Virus record (IMG/VR): IMGVR_UViG_3300011126_000148
Location: 1-25,708 of that record
Length of the DNA: 25,708 nucleotides
Strand: one strand, 5' to 3'
Source: a virus
The notes beneath the pieces were generated by a model. The model was not told the origin of the DNA. It saw only the letters and a program-made list of their open reading frames with translations, and made no database searches. Positions 11,137-18,972 of the stretch are shown here, one piece after another (position 1 is the stretch's first letter; each line of letters starts with the position of its first letter). Both the position numbers and the translations under genes were made by a program.

Positions 11137-11904
11137 ATGAGCAAACGCAGAAATCTGACATCGGAAGAAATGGAGTGGGCGGACAGATTGAAGAGAATCT
11201 GGAATGCCAAAAAGTCTGTGCTTGAATTAAATCAGGACAAGGTTGGCGCAGAAATGGGGATTACACAGGGCGCTGTGGGGCAATACATCAACGGCAAGAT
11301 TCCGCTGAACGATCCCATTGTCATTGAATTCGCCCGCATACTTCGCGTAGATGTTCGTGAGATAAAGCCTGTATTGGCCGATAGGATCGACTGGACGCAA
11401 GGCCGCCATAAGCTTGATACCGAAGGAATGGAGCTTAGAGAAATGAGCGCCCAGCCTTACAGCACTGCATCAGAAGATACTGTTGCTATACACAAATTCG
11501 ACGTGCGCGCATCAATGGGTAGCGGAGAACTGCAAAACCAGCACCCTGACATCATAGAAACGATTCGCGTTAGTCGAAGCTGGCTCAGACAGAACGTCAA
11601 CCCAAGCAATATGAACAACCTTGCCCTTATCACAGCATTCGGTGACAGCATGGAAGGCACATTCAATGATGGTGATGTGCTGCTCGTAGACCGAGGTGTT
11701 GCGGAGGTTAAGATTGACGCCATCTATGTGCTTGGCCTGAAGGACGAAGTATTCATTAAACGACTACAGAGGAGACCAGACGGGTCCCTGCTAATGATTT
11801 CCGACAATAAGAACTATGAGCCTTATACCATCGCAAACGGCGACCTTGGCCAATTTAGCGTGATGGGAAGAGTGCTTTTGGCTTGGAATGCTAGGAAGCT
11901 ATAA
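11137..11904 (+). CDS. CI-like repressor (HTH plus S24 peptidase domain)
   Basis: 255 residues from ATG 11137. Residues 12-75 are an HTH domain (LNQDKVGAEMGITQGAVGQY), and 115-250 an S24 LexA-like domain with nucleophile Ser171 in FGDSMEGTF and Lys208 in EVFIKRLQ. It maintains lysogeny by binding the AATAGC-NNN-GCTATT operators. I see no Ala-Gly bond between the two domains, the usual RecA-stimulated self-cleavage site; DVRASMGSGE occupies that area, so induction may work differently. Upstream in-frame ATGs at 11095 and 11101 lie in operator 2 and have no ribosome binding site; a leaderless mRNA starting there, as for lambda cI, is possible. Confidence 0.88.
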   Translation: MSKRRNLTSEEMEWADRLKRIWNAKKSVLELNQDKVGAEMGITQGAVGQYINGKIPLNDPIVIEFARILRVDVREIKPVLADRIDWTQGRHKLDTEGMELREMSAQPYSTASEDTVAIHKFDVRASMGSGELQNQHPDIIETIRVSRSWLRQNVNPSNMNNLALITAFGDSMEGTFNDGDVLLVDRGVAEVKIDAIYVLGLKDEVFIKRLQRRPDGSLLMISDNKNYEPYTIANGDLGQFSVMGRVLLAWNARKL

Positions 11905-11930
11905 CAAACAAAAATGGAGACAACATCACT

Positions 11931-12395
11931 ATGAGAAAAGAACTGTTGATTATTGCCGCAATGGCTTTGCCGTCAGTCTCGCTAGCAGTTGATAAACTAA
12001 CCACCATCAATGGTGACGTTAAGGAAGCGCCAGGCATGAGCGCAGAGGACATTACTGCCCGCGCCCTTGAGTGCTTGCGCTCCACTGCCGGAAACCACGC
12101 TGACGGCGTAGAACCGGCAACCAGCCTTAATACTGCATACGCCGTGATCCACACAGAGTACACATCAGCCATGCTTGCTAAGCTGGTGAGAGCAAGATTC
12201 ACTGTCGCCGCCAAAGATCAGCGATTCAAAATAAAGGTTAGCGATATAGAGTCATATAACGATATGGCCAACGGCTACATAACCCTTCAAAAGATGTGGG
12301 GGACGGGCTGGAAAAAGTCGCAGGCCGCGCTAGAACAGCGCTCTGCGGTCATATCCGATTGTATCCTGACTCAAGAGATTGAAGAGGACTGGTGA
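11931..12395 (+). CDS. Exported protein co-transcribed with the CI-like repressor
   Basis: 154 residues. A signal peptide (MRKELLIIAAMALPSVSLA, cleaved after SLA) leads to a mature periplasmic protein of about 135 residues: MSAEDITARALECLRSTAGN, NTAYAVIHTEYTSAMLAKLV, RARFTVAAKDQRFKIKVSDI, SYNDMANGY. The strand order resembles the TBP-like DUF4468 type, low confidence. A single Cys pair may form a disulfide. It follows the repressor by 26 nt and ends before a terminator, so it should be expressed in the lysogen, the place where lambda keeps rexAB. A lysogenic-conversion or superinfection-exclusion role is inferred. Confidence 0.65.
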   Translation: MRKELLIIAAMALPSVSLAVDKLTTINGDVKEAPGMSAEDITARALECLRSTAGNHADGVEPATSLNTAYAVIHTEYTSAMLAKLVRARFTVAAKDQRFKIKVSDIESYNDMANGYITLQKMWGTGWKKSQAALEQRSAVISDCILTQEIEEDW

Positions 12396-12453
12396 TATAA
12401 CACTTACCCCCTTAGTGCTATTTTCCATGTGATAAGACTTTGACGATTCAGCG

Positions 12454-12476
12454 GCCCGCCTAGCGCGGGCTTTTTT
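12454..12476 (+). terminator. Terminator of the repressor operon
   Basis: GCCCGC, loop CTAGC, GCGGGC, then six T on the plus strand, about 60 nt after the stop of the exported protein. It separates the lysogenic transcript from the PL-like promoter that follows. Confidence 0.85.
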
Positions 12477-12559
12477 GTGCCCGAGAATCTTGCCTCCCCC
12501 ATCTTGCCAATAATTTAGCTTCAACCTGTTCGGTCATATTGGGACTACTTTCTAATTTT

Positions 12560-12601
12560 ATTAGCAATGCTATTGACCGTTAATAATAGCAGCGCTACTA
12601 T
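12560..12601 (+). promoter_or_regulatory. PL-like promoter with two repressor operators
   Basis: -35 TTGACC (12573-12578), 17-nt spacer, -10 TACTAT (12596-12601). Operators: ATTAGC-aat-GCTATT (12560-12574) just upstream of and touching the -35, and AATAGC-agc-GCTACT (12585-12599) in the spacer. Each differs by one base from a perfect copy of the motif at 11064-11078. So one repressor pair should control both early operons, as in lambda OL/OR. Confidence 0.82.
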
Positions 12602-12643
12602 TGATCCCACGTTAAGAGATCAGCAACGCAACAGGGCAAAGAC

Positions 12644-12763
12644 ATGGACGCCAACGAAAACCCATTTAAGGAATTGCCGCCGATCCTGCTACTTGGATCA
12701 GCGCTTATCTCAGGAAGCCTTCTCTTCACTCTCTGGGGCGTTATTCAGGCGGGGGGCTTATGA
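12644..12763 (+). CDS. Small membrane protein, first gene of the PL-like operon
   Basis: 39 residues: MDANENPFKELP, then a hydrophobic segment PILLLGSALISGSLLFTLWG and VIQAGGL. Its stop overlaps the next start (TTATGA). It is about 40 nt downstream of the promoter, the region where lambdoid phages place Kil or exclusion-type proteins, but no family is recognised. Confidence 0.55.
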   Translation: MDANENPFKELPPILLLGSALISGSLLFTLWGVIQAGGL

Positions 12764-13221
12764 ACAGCTTGGTGCGGATCGACAGCAGCGAAGCAGAGCT
12801 GATTTCCATTCTCGAAACCTTCGACGCTTACACGTTTGAAGAGATCTGGAATGACGCTGAGCTGGAGCTACTGGCGCGCCGTTACATGATGGCCCTCTGG
12901 ATTTATCGCGCCGAAATGCCCCGCCCTGCCTGCCTAGATTCGTTCTACCGAGTAATGGGCAACTACGGAACCTTTCTTCAAAAAGAAGCCGCGATTGAAG
13001 ACGGGAGCGTTGACGACTACGACGCTTTAACTCTGGCCCTTTTTGCAGCCACGCCGGATCGAAAATGGCACGCCAAGGTTGCCGAGTATGCCGACACGCT
13101 GCGCAACGAAGTTATCGAGAAGGCGCCAAATTGGCACTTCGTTATCACCGCCAAGTCTGACGCAGAAGACGCAGAGCGGGCCAAACAACACTGCAAGTGC
13201 GAAACCTGCGTGTGCGATTAA
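12760..13221 (+). CDS. Hypothetical protein with Cys-rich C-terminus
   Basis: 153 residues, acidic and helical (SEAELISILETFDAYTFEEI, LARRYMMALWIYRAEMPRPA). The last residues HCKCETCVCD hold four cysteines and a histidine, a likely metal-binding end. The middle has no recognised domain. Translationally coupled to the upstream membrane protein by ATGA overlap. Early-operon phage protein of unknown function. Confidence 0.6.
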   Translation: MNSLVRIDSSEAELISILETFDAYTFEEIWNDAELELLARRYMMALWIYRAEMPRPACLDSFYRVMGNYGTFLQKEAAIEDGSVDDYDALTLALFAATPDRKWHAKVAEYADTLRNEVIEKAPNWHFVITAKSDAEDAERAKQHCKCETCVCD

Positions 13222-13232
13222 GGGGAATGACC

Positions 13233-13430
13233 ATGTTTAAGAAACCAATGGCAAAGCGGATCAGCAACACGTCCGACTTGAAACAAATTCAGGACATGCG
13301 CCGCGAGAAAACAGAAAAGTTTTTCCGTCGCCTGACCGCCAAGCGTTCTATTGCGCCCATGCGGAAACGGATTTCTGCGCTCGCAAAATTCGCGCACTAC
13401 AAACTATTTCAAGAGGTGGTGCTGCCATGA
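13233..13430 (+). CDS. Small basic hypothetical protein
   Basis: 65 residues from ATG 13233 (AAGGGGA 6-8 nt upstream; ATG 13227 is too close to it). Very basic and helical: MFKKPMAKRISNTSDLKQIQ, REKTEKFFRRLTAKRS. Could bind nucleic acid. Its stop overlaps the start of the DUF1351-like gene (ATGA), suggesting coupling with the recombination genes. Confidence 0.55.
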   Translation: MFKKPMAKRISNTSDLKQIQDMRREKTEKFFRRLTAKRSIAPMRKRISALAKFAHYKLFQEVVLP

Positions 13431-14443
13431 ATGATTTGATCGTAATTCCAAAAGAAAGCGCCATCGAAGTCTTTTCGGCGGCTAACGGACTAGACCCGTA
13501 TTTGCAGAAAGTGCGTGATGAAATCGACACCTTCAATCCAGACGTATCAACGAAGAAGGGCCGCGACGCGATTGCTTCGATTGCTTACAAGGTGGCGAAG
13601 ATTAAAACCTCGCTTGACTCGCACGGCAAGGAGCTTGTCGCAGAGCTTAAAGATGTGCCAAAGCGCATCGACGGTGAGCGCAAGCGTATGCGCGACCTGC
13701 TCGACGTGTGGAAGGAAGAAGTCCGCGAGCCACTTACAAAGTGGGAACTGGAAGAAGAGCAGCGCGTAGCGGCAATCAAGGCGCGCATTGCTGAGCTTGA
13801 CGATCTGAGCAGCGAGAACCTGGACTCTAACGCAATCGGCCAGATGATCGAGTTTGTTAAAGGCTCGAAAATTGACGAATCGTTTGCAGAGTTTGAGTCA
13901 GCAGCACACAAAGCAAAAGAAGCCGCGTTAGCACGACTAGAGCCAGCTCTAGCGATTGCTGTTAAGCGTGAAGCAGAAGCCGCAGAGCTTGAGCGGTTGC
14001 GTGCAGAAGAAGCGGCACGAGCACAGGCAGAGCGCGAGGCGACCATCGCACGGGAAGCATCCGAGAAGGCCCAGCGCGAAGCCGCAGCAGTTGCCGAGCA
14101 AGAGCGCCAGCGCGTGGAGATCGAAAAGGTAGAGGCTGAACGAGCAGCAAATGCCGAGCGACTAGCAGCAGAAAAGCGCGAACTTGAATTGAAGCTGCAA
14201 GCCGAGCAGGCAGAGCGCCGCGCAGAGCAGGCGGCAGAGCAAGAGCGCCAGCGCATCGCAGCAGAACAAAAGAAAGTCGCAGACGAAGCGGCGACGCGTG
14301 AAGCGAATGTTGCTCACAAGCGAGCCGTAAACAAGGCGGCGAAGGAGGCTCTTATTCAGGCTGGCATGGATGAAAAGTCTGCCGAGATGGCCATCAAAGC
14401 CATTGCGATGGGCAAGGTGCCCAGCGTGAAGATTTTCTACTAG
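13427..14443 (+). CDS. DUF1351-like coiled-coil protein of the recombination operon
   Basis: 338 residues. Residues 1-120 fit the DUF1351 type (FNPDVSTKKGRDAIASIAYK, LKDVPKRIDGERKRMRDLLD, WKEEVREPLTKWE). Residues about 180-300 are a long Ala/Glu/Arg coiled coil (RLRAEEAARAQAEREATIAR and on). The C-terminus ALIQAGMDEKSAEMAIKAIA MGKVPSVKI closes it. Proteins of this kind are encoded directly before single-strand annealing proteins in many phages and are thought to assist recombination. The role is inferred from that linkage; the coiled coil would support oligomerisation. Confidence 0.72.
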   Translation: MNDLIVIPKESAIEVFSAANGLDPYLQKVRDEIDTFNPDVSTKKGRDAIASIAYKVAKIKTSLDSHGKELVAELKDVPKRIDGERKRMRDLLDVWKEEVREPLTKWELEEEQRVAAIKARIAELDDLSSENLDSNAIGQMIEFVKGSKIDESFAEFESAAHKAKEAALARLEPALAIAVKREAEAAELERLRAEEAARAQAEREATIAREASEKAQREAAAVAEQERQRVEIEKVEAERAANAERLAAEKRELELKLQAEQAERRAEQAAEQERQRIAAEQKKVADEAATREANVAHKRAVNKAAKEALIQAGMDEKSAEMAIKAIAMGKVPSVKIFY

Positions 14444-14454
14444 GAGCGAGTGCC

Positions 14455-15174
14455 ATGAACGATTTAGTGCAAAAACAAGAAGCCCAAATGGTAGACGGCG
14501 AGCATAGACATGGTGATGCCTCTCCGCTTATCTCAATGATTGAGCGCGTGGCGTTAAGCCCAGATGCCGACATGGACAAGATGGAGCGCCTGCTAGATAT
14601 GCAAGAGCGCGTTCTAAACCGTGATGCCATGATTGCTTTCAATTCTGATATGGCGGCGATGCAGGCAGACCTGCCGACCGTCATTGAGGATGGCAAGGGC
14701 CATAACAACGCGAAATACGCGACGCTTGAGCAGATAAATAAAACGATCCGCCCCGCCCTGCAGCGCCACGGTTTTGCGGTGACGTTCAAAACATCGCAAG
14801 AGGCCAACGTGGTAAACGTCACGGCGGTTTTATCGCACCGTCAGGGACACTCTCAAGAATCAACGCTAAGCGTACCTAACGACACCAGCGGCAACAAGAA
14901 CACCGTTCAGGCCATTGGGTCATCTGTCAGCTATGGCAAGCGGTACGCGCTGTGCGCCCTTCTCAATATCAGCACTGGCGACGATGACGGGCAAGGTTCG
15001 GACGTTTCTGAGTTGTCCGAATTGATGGAGGCTATCGAAAACCTGAAATCGGCCAGCGACTTAAACCAATTGCGCGCAACCTTTGAAATGAGCTGGTCAG
15101 CTTTCACGTCAACAGACGACCGCAAGCGCCTTAATGCCGCCAAGGAAGCCCGCAAGAAAGAGCTAAGCGCATGA
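14455..15174 (+). CDS. erf: ERF-family single-strand annealing protein
   Basis: 239 residues. ERF domain at about 45-185: MIAFNSDMAAMQADLPTVIE, HNNAKYATLEQINKTIRPAL, QRHGFAVTF, then TVQAIGSSVSYGKRYALCAL LNISTGDDD. ERF forms rings on single-stranded DNA and anneals complementary strands, needed in P22 for circularisation. TAGGAG precedes the start. It overlaps the YqaJ nuclease gene by four bases, so the pair forms a Red-like recombinase. The C-terminal tail is a helical region of the usual variable kind. Confidence 0.93.
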   Translation: MNDLVQKQEAQMVDGEHRHGDASPLISMIERVALSPDADMDKMERLLDMQERVLNRDAMIAFNSDMAAMQADLPTVIEDGKGHNNAKYATLEQINKTIRPALQRHGFAVTFKTSQEANVVNVTAVLSHRQGHSQESTLSVPNDTSGNKNTVQAIGSSVSYGKRYALCALLNISTGDDDGQGSDVSELSELMEAIENLKSASDLNQLRATFEMSWSAFTSTDDRKRLNAAKEARKKELSA

Positions 15175-15809
15175 TTATCTACACGAGCGAGCAAGGCACG
15201 ACGGAATGGCTGCAAGACCGCGCAGGGGTTATCACGGCGTCAATGTTTGCTGAGTGCTGCAAGCGTTTGAAGTCTGGAAAGAACAAGGGCGGGTTTAGCG
15301 CCAAGGCAGAAGATTACGCCTTCCGTCTGGCTGTAGAGCGGATTAGCGGATACACGTTAGACGAAGGCGGTTTCGACACTTTTGCAATGAAGCGTGGCCG
15401 CGAGCTTGAGCCTTTGGCGCGCTCGCTTCACGAAATTAAATCAGGCGTAACCGTCGATGAGGCTGGATTTGTTTGCACCGATGACCGCTTGTTTGGCGCA
15501 AGCGCAGACGGTTTTATCAATAACGATGGCGGCGCTGAATACAAATGTTTTATCGCACCGGAAAAGCTGCGCCCAATTCTGTTTGATGAATCGACCGAAG
15601 AGTGCGAATACCAAATCCAAGGCGGCTTATGGATTACTGGCCGCAAGTATTGGGACTTCTGCCTGTACTGCCCTGCCCTAGAAATTATTGGCAAGGACAT
15701 GAAAGTGATTCGCCGCGAACGTAACGACGAATTTATAGAAGAAATGGAAACCGGCCTGCTCGAATTTAACGGGCTTGTCGAAGAGTACAAAAACCGTTTG
15801 ATCAACTAA
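15171..15809 (+). CDS. YqaJ-type (lambda Exo-like) exonuclease
   Basis: 212 residues. Nuclease motifs: TTEWLQDRAGVITASMFAEC (substrate-end motif), MKRGRELEPLARSLHE (Glu), RLFGASADGFINNDGGAEYK (Asp and the E-x-K), CEYQIQGGLWITGRKYWDFC (Gln). These give the PD-(D/E)XK alkaline exonuclease fold that degrades 5' ends and loads the annealing protein. It follows ERF by ATGA-type overlap. All key acidic and lysine residues are visible, so it should be active. Confidence 0.92.
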   Translation: MIIYTSEQGTTEWLQDRAGVITASMFAECCKRLKSGKNKGGFSAKAEDYAFRLAVERISGYTLDEGGFDTFAMKRGRELEPLARSLHEIKSGVTVDEAGFVCTDDRLFGASADGFINNDGGAEYKCFIAPEKLRPILFDESTEECEYQIQGGLWITGRKYWDFCLYCPALEIIGKDMKVIRRERNDEFIEEMETGLLEFNGLVEEYKNRLIN

Positions 15810-15818
15810 GGAATATTT

Positions 15819-16244
15819 ATGGCAGGAGTTAATCGAGTAATTCTTATTGGCAATTTAGGCAGAGAACCTGAGACAAAGTTTATGCCAAGCGGCGGAGCGG
15901 TGACGAATATCGCCGTAGCCACCTCTGAGAGCTGGAAGGACAAGAACACCGGCCAACGTCAGGAAAAAACAGAATGGCACAAAGTTGTTTTCTTCAACAA
16001 GCTCGCTGAAATTGCGGGCGAGTATTTGAAGAAAGGCAGCAAGGTTTATATCGAAGGCAGCCTACGCACTCGCATGTGGGAAAAGGACGGGCAGAAGCAT
16101 TACAGCACCGAGATTGTTGCTGACCAGATGCAGATGCTCGACGGGCGACAGGAAAGCGCCCCAGCGCAGCAACAGGGTGGCTACTCGGCACCTGCGCAGA
16201 CACCGGCGCCGTCGGATGATTTTGATGACGATATACCATTCTGA
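15819..16244 (+). CDS. ssb: Single-stranded DNA-binding protein
   Basis: 141 residues. OB fold with the standard SSB path: [87 protein letters not shown]. The tail ends DDFDDDIPF, the acidic tip that recruits partner proteins. AAGGA lies before the start. It works with ERF, the nuclease and NinB in recombination and with the replication proteins. Confidence 0.97.
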   Translation: MAGVNRVILIGNLGREPETKFMPSGGAVTNIAVATSESWKDKNTGQRQEKTEWHKVVFFNKLAEIAGEYLKKGSKVYIEGSLRTRMWEKDGQKHYSTEIVADQMQMLDGRQESAPAQQQGGYSAPAQTPAPSDDFDDDIPF

Positions 16245-16423
16245 TGGCGAGCGTCCCGAAACGATTGGTTGAGCACTGCGATTCACACAAGTTGTGCAAA
16301 GGCTGCCCGCTTGGAACATGCGTCGCGCCTGTAAACGACTCGACTGATCCGCGATGGCAGGAATGGATTAACGATGTGGATGCACGATTATTCAGGAAGG
16401 AGAGCGCCAGTGAGCAGCAATAG
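16244..16423 (+). CDS. Small cysteine-rich protein
   Basis: 59 residues. ATG at 16244 shares its A with the SSB stop. The protein reads [26 protein letters not shown], giving C-x5-C-x2-C-x4-C, a likely zinc knuckle, then a polar helix (DPRWQEWINDVDARLFRKES). Its end overlaps the GTG start of the next gene by 14 nt. Function unknown. Confidence 0.6.
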   Translation: MASVPKRLVEHCDSHKLCKGCPLGTCVAPVNDSTDPRWQEWINDVDARLFRKESASEQQ

Positions 16424-17087
16424 AAAAGCAAGGCCAATGATATTCAACGGCGAAATGGTGCGGGCGATTCTTGAAGGACGGAAGACGCATACACGGCGGC
16501 CCGTTAAGCATCAACCAAGGCTATCCGACATCATGCCTAATTTTGTTTTTCCAGCGAACAAATTTGATTCGGAGGCGCTTTATCCGGCGGGATACATTTA
16601 CCCGAATGCTATGGAGGAAATTCTCGCTCTCTGCCCCCACGGTGCTGTTGGCGACCTGCTTTATGTGCGTGAGACTTTTGGCGGGCCTCTCATAGAAGAA
16701 GGAACATCTCCGGACGATTGCTACCTGCCGGAGTTCTGCGAGTACCGAGCAGACGGCGGGCCTAGCCCAGAGTGGAATGATTCGGACGGTGAAGAGCGCA
16801 GCGGCTGGACGCCATCAATCCACATGCCCCGCTGGGCAAGCCGCATCACTCTGGAAATAACGAGCGTTCGCGTTGAGAGATTGCAGGACATTAGCGAGGA
16901 AGATGCGATGGCCGAGGGCGCAAAGCCAATTCTTGTTGCACCGGACGGCGGCTCAGTGCCACACGTTGAAGGTTTTTCAGGGCTTTGGAATTCCATCTAC
17001 AAAAACTGGGACGCAAATCCGTGGGTGTGGGTGATCGAATTCAAGCCGCACATGATGAACATTGATTCGTTTCTGAGTGCGGCTTGA
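16410..17087 (+). CDS. ASCH-like domain phage protein
   Basis: 225 residues from GTG 16410 (AAGGAGAG 8 nt upstream; the longer frame overlaps the cysteine-rich gene entirely). Pattern: MIFNGEMVRAILEGRKTHTR RPVK, GAVGDLLYVRETFGG, MPRWASRITLEITSVRVERL QDISEEDAMAEGA, FSGLWNSIYKNW, NPWVWVIEFK. This is the ASCH-like protein common in phage early operons; ASCH folds are PUA-related and suspected to bind RNA or modified bases. Function in phages is unproven. The family call is strong. Confidence 0.78.
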   Translation: MSSNRKARPMIFNGEMVRAILEGRKTHTRRPVKHQPRLSDIMPNFVFPANKFDSEALYPAGYIYPNAMEEILALCPHGAVGDLLYVRETFGGPLIEEGTSPDDCYLPEFCEYRADGGPSPEWNDSDGEERSGWTPSIHMPRWASRITLEITSVRVERLQDISEEDAMAEGAKPILVAPDGGSVPHVEGFSGLWNSIYKNWDANPWVWVIEFKPHMMNIDSFLSAA

Positions 17088-17124
17088 TCATCAATAACAA
17101 AGGCAAGAACCGGAGGAAGTGGTG

Positions 17125-17676
17125 ATGAGTGACTTGAATAAATCGGTTGAAATACCGGACTGGCTTCTTGAGATGTCGAAGCAGATGAGTGAACAGCCTA
17201 ACCGATGCACGGCACACCCATTTTGGCAGGTCAGAACAACCGAATACCTGCCTACAAAAGAAGGATACAAAGAGCATCACGTTGAGGTGTGTGGCGAAGA
17301 AGGCATTGTTTATAGCTCGCTCAACCCCTTATCGGAGCTTGTGGATTATCTAATCGAGAACCACGAAGAATGGTGTATTGATCGGTCAAAAAGTTATGAC
17401 GACGAGGTTGATGATTGGAAAGATTGCTTCGACTACTTTGATCTCGATGAAGGCGACCTTCCCGACGACCTGAGACTTATCCACGTCCAAGAAGTTGAAA
17501 AAGTCGTTTCCACTCACTTAACCAAAGCGGATGCCGAGTGGTTCATTGCACGTAAGCAGCACGATTATCCGAAGCTGTACACGTATGTCGAAAGTGCTTA
17601 CTGGTCACCGCAACTGAAACAGCTTCAAGACTGGATTATCGCATTGACACCAAGCCCACAAGGAGTCCAGCAATGA
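17125..17676 (+). CDS. Hypothetical phage protein
   Basis: 183 residues from ATG 17125 (GGAGGAAG upstream). Acidic. The C-terminal part HLTKADAEWFIARKQHDYPK, YVESAYWSPQLKQLQDWIIA matches a motif often seen in early-region proteins of proteobacterial phages (a helix with FI..N/Q.H, then Y..S...P....L). The N-terminal half (QVRTTEYLPTKEGYKEHHVE) is a beta-rich region. Function unknown. Confidence 0.6.
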   Translation: MSDLNKSVEIPDWLLEMSKQMSEQPNRCTAHPFWQVRTTEYLPTKEGYKEHHVEVCGEEGIVYSSLNPLSELVDYLIENHEEWCIDRSKSYDDEVDDWKDCFDYFDLDEGDLPDDLRLIHVQEVEKVVSTHLTKADAEWFIARKQHDYPKLYTYVESAYWSPQLKQLQDWIIALTPSPQGVQQ

Positions 17677-18203
17677 CTGACATGACACCAGAGCAGGCGT
17701 TAGATGCTATGCACAAAAGATTAGAGGTAGTTGACGTATACCTTGGCTGGGACACAGAGCGTGACATTATCCGCGCCGCCCTTAGCGCCAATGGTGGGGA
17801 AGTGGTGACATGGCAATTCTACCAAGATGGTAAATGGTGGAACGGTGACGACCGCATTAAGGACCACCGCGCTAATACCGAGGCGGCGGGGATTCCTATT
17901 CGAGAACTGTTCACCCCCCCGCCACCTGTTGCGGTGCCGGAAGAAAAAGGATTCGCTGACGCACCGCCGGAACTCGGCAACAACGAGGCTGTTGCATGGG
18001 TTAATGGGTACCACCAGTGCAGAGACGACATGCTCTCAGCCGCCCCGCAGCCGCAAGCAGAAGACTTGACGAATGAAACATTAAAAGCGGTGGAAGGCGT
18101 GTTAGCCACAGCCATAACAAACGGCGAAATTTCTGCCCACGCTGCGCGAGCATTTATGCGCGCTCTAAAAGTCGAGCCGCAGCCGCAAGGGGGTGGGAAG
18201 TGA
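17673..18203 (+). CDS. Hypothetical phage protein (Ea22-like layout)
   Basis: 176 residues. It has a helical N-terminus (MTPEQALDAMHKRLEVVDVY), then VVTWQFYQDGKWWNGDDRIK and GIPIRELFTPPPP, a short domain ending in a proline stretch, and a C-terminal helical part (ETLKAVEGVLATAITNGEIS, AARAFMRALK). The W...G...P...LF.PP segment recurs in early-operon proteins such as Ea22-like ones. AAGGAG before the start, overlap with both neighbours. Function unknown. Confidence 0.6.
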   Translation: MTDMTPEQALDAMHKRLEVVDVYLGWDTERDIIRAALSANGGEVVTWQFYQDGKWWNGDDRIKDHRANTEAAGIPIRELFTPPPPVAVPEEKGFADAPPELGNNEAVAWVNGYHQCRDDMLSAAPQPQAEDLTNETLKAVEGVLATAITNGEISAHAARAFMRALKVEPQPQGGGK

Positions 18204-18694
18204 GTGCAATTATCAGTTCGTGCGGGGAATACCGTTATCGGCTCGAGCGTGACGTGCAGATGGGCGGAAAGATAATCGCATATTTCGGTATCAACCCGAG
18301 CACCGCTGACGCCACCCAAAACGACGCAACAATACGAAAAATGATTGGCTTCACGAAGATCAATGGCGGCAGCAGTTTCATCGTTGGAAATGTTTTTGCC
18401 TTCCGCGCCACGAATGTAAAGGAGTTGTCCTCTGTCGCCGACCCGATTGGCAAAGACAACGGTTCGCGACTTTTCGACATCATCGAAGACGCGGATATTC
18501 TGGTGCCGTGTTGGGGGAGCAGGTCAAAGGTGCCAGCTGGTCTGCACGAATATATTGACTGTCTTGGAGAATGGCTTCTGGCGTCCGCAAAGCCGGTCAT
18601 GTGCTTTGGTCGTACTGCCAGCGGCGACCCGAAACACCCTTTGATGCTGGGCTATGCCACACCGCTTGTTCCATTCGTAGGGGGTGGGGTGTGA
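18200..18694 (+). CDS. DUF1643-family protein
   Basis: 164 residues from GTG 18200 (GTGA overlap). DUF1643 signature: YRYRLERDV, IIAYFGINPSTADATQNDAT IRKMIGFTK, FIVGNVFAFRATNVKEL, DNGSRLFDIIEDADILVPCW G, KPVMCFGRTASGDPKHPLML GY. The family is widespread in phages and bacteria with no established function; the I-NPSTAD motif and Cys-Trp-Gly strand suggest an enzyme-like Rossmann-type fold. Family call secure, function open. Confidence 0.85.
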   Translation: MSAIISSCGEYRYRLERDVQMGGKIIAYFGINPSTADATQNDATIRKMIGFTKINGGSSFIVGNVFAFRATNVKELSSVADPIGKDNGSRLFDIIEDADILVPCWGSRSKVPAGLHEYIDCLGEWLLASAKPVMCFGRTASGDPKHPLMLGYATPLVPFVGGGV

Positions 18695-18972
18695 GTGACG
18701 AACTAGAAAGATACGTTACCAGATTCCATATGCGTTATGTGTCTGCAAGCGATGATGACTACTACAAAGTCAGGTGGGATCTTGAGCTGCCCGCAGAAAT
18801 CATAGGGAAAACGGTAGTCGATGCCCATCAGAAACTACTCGAGATTTTAGGGCCACCTTCTCCGTATAGGCGCTGGTGTATCCGAGTGGAAAAGATCGTC
18901 CAAGAACTAGGCGGTGAAGTTAATTCTGGGGATGAAGATCAGCAAAAAGGAGCCACCAATGACAAATCCTAA
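18691..18972 (+). CDS. Hypothetical phage protein
   Basis: 93 residues from GTG 18691 (GTGTGA overlap with the DUF1643 gene; preceded by a G-rich stretch GGGGGTGGGG). Reads MSDELERYVTRFHMRYVSAS, DDDYYKVRWDLELPAEIIGK, LLEILGPPSPYRRWCIRVEK. Mixed alpha/beta, no named domain. Co-translated with its neighbours. Unknown function. Confidence 0.55.
   Translation: MSDELERYVTRFHMRYVSASDDDYYKVRWDLELPAEIIGKTVVDAHQKLLEILGPPSPYRRWCIRVEKIVQELGGEVNSGDEDQQKGATNDKS

Noticed and set aside
13585-14256. 223-residue minus-strand frame opposite the DUF1351-like gene
   Set aside because: Its Ser/Arg/Ala-rich composition is the mirror of the coiled-coil codons; the plus-strand gene is well supported.
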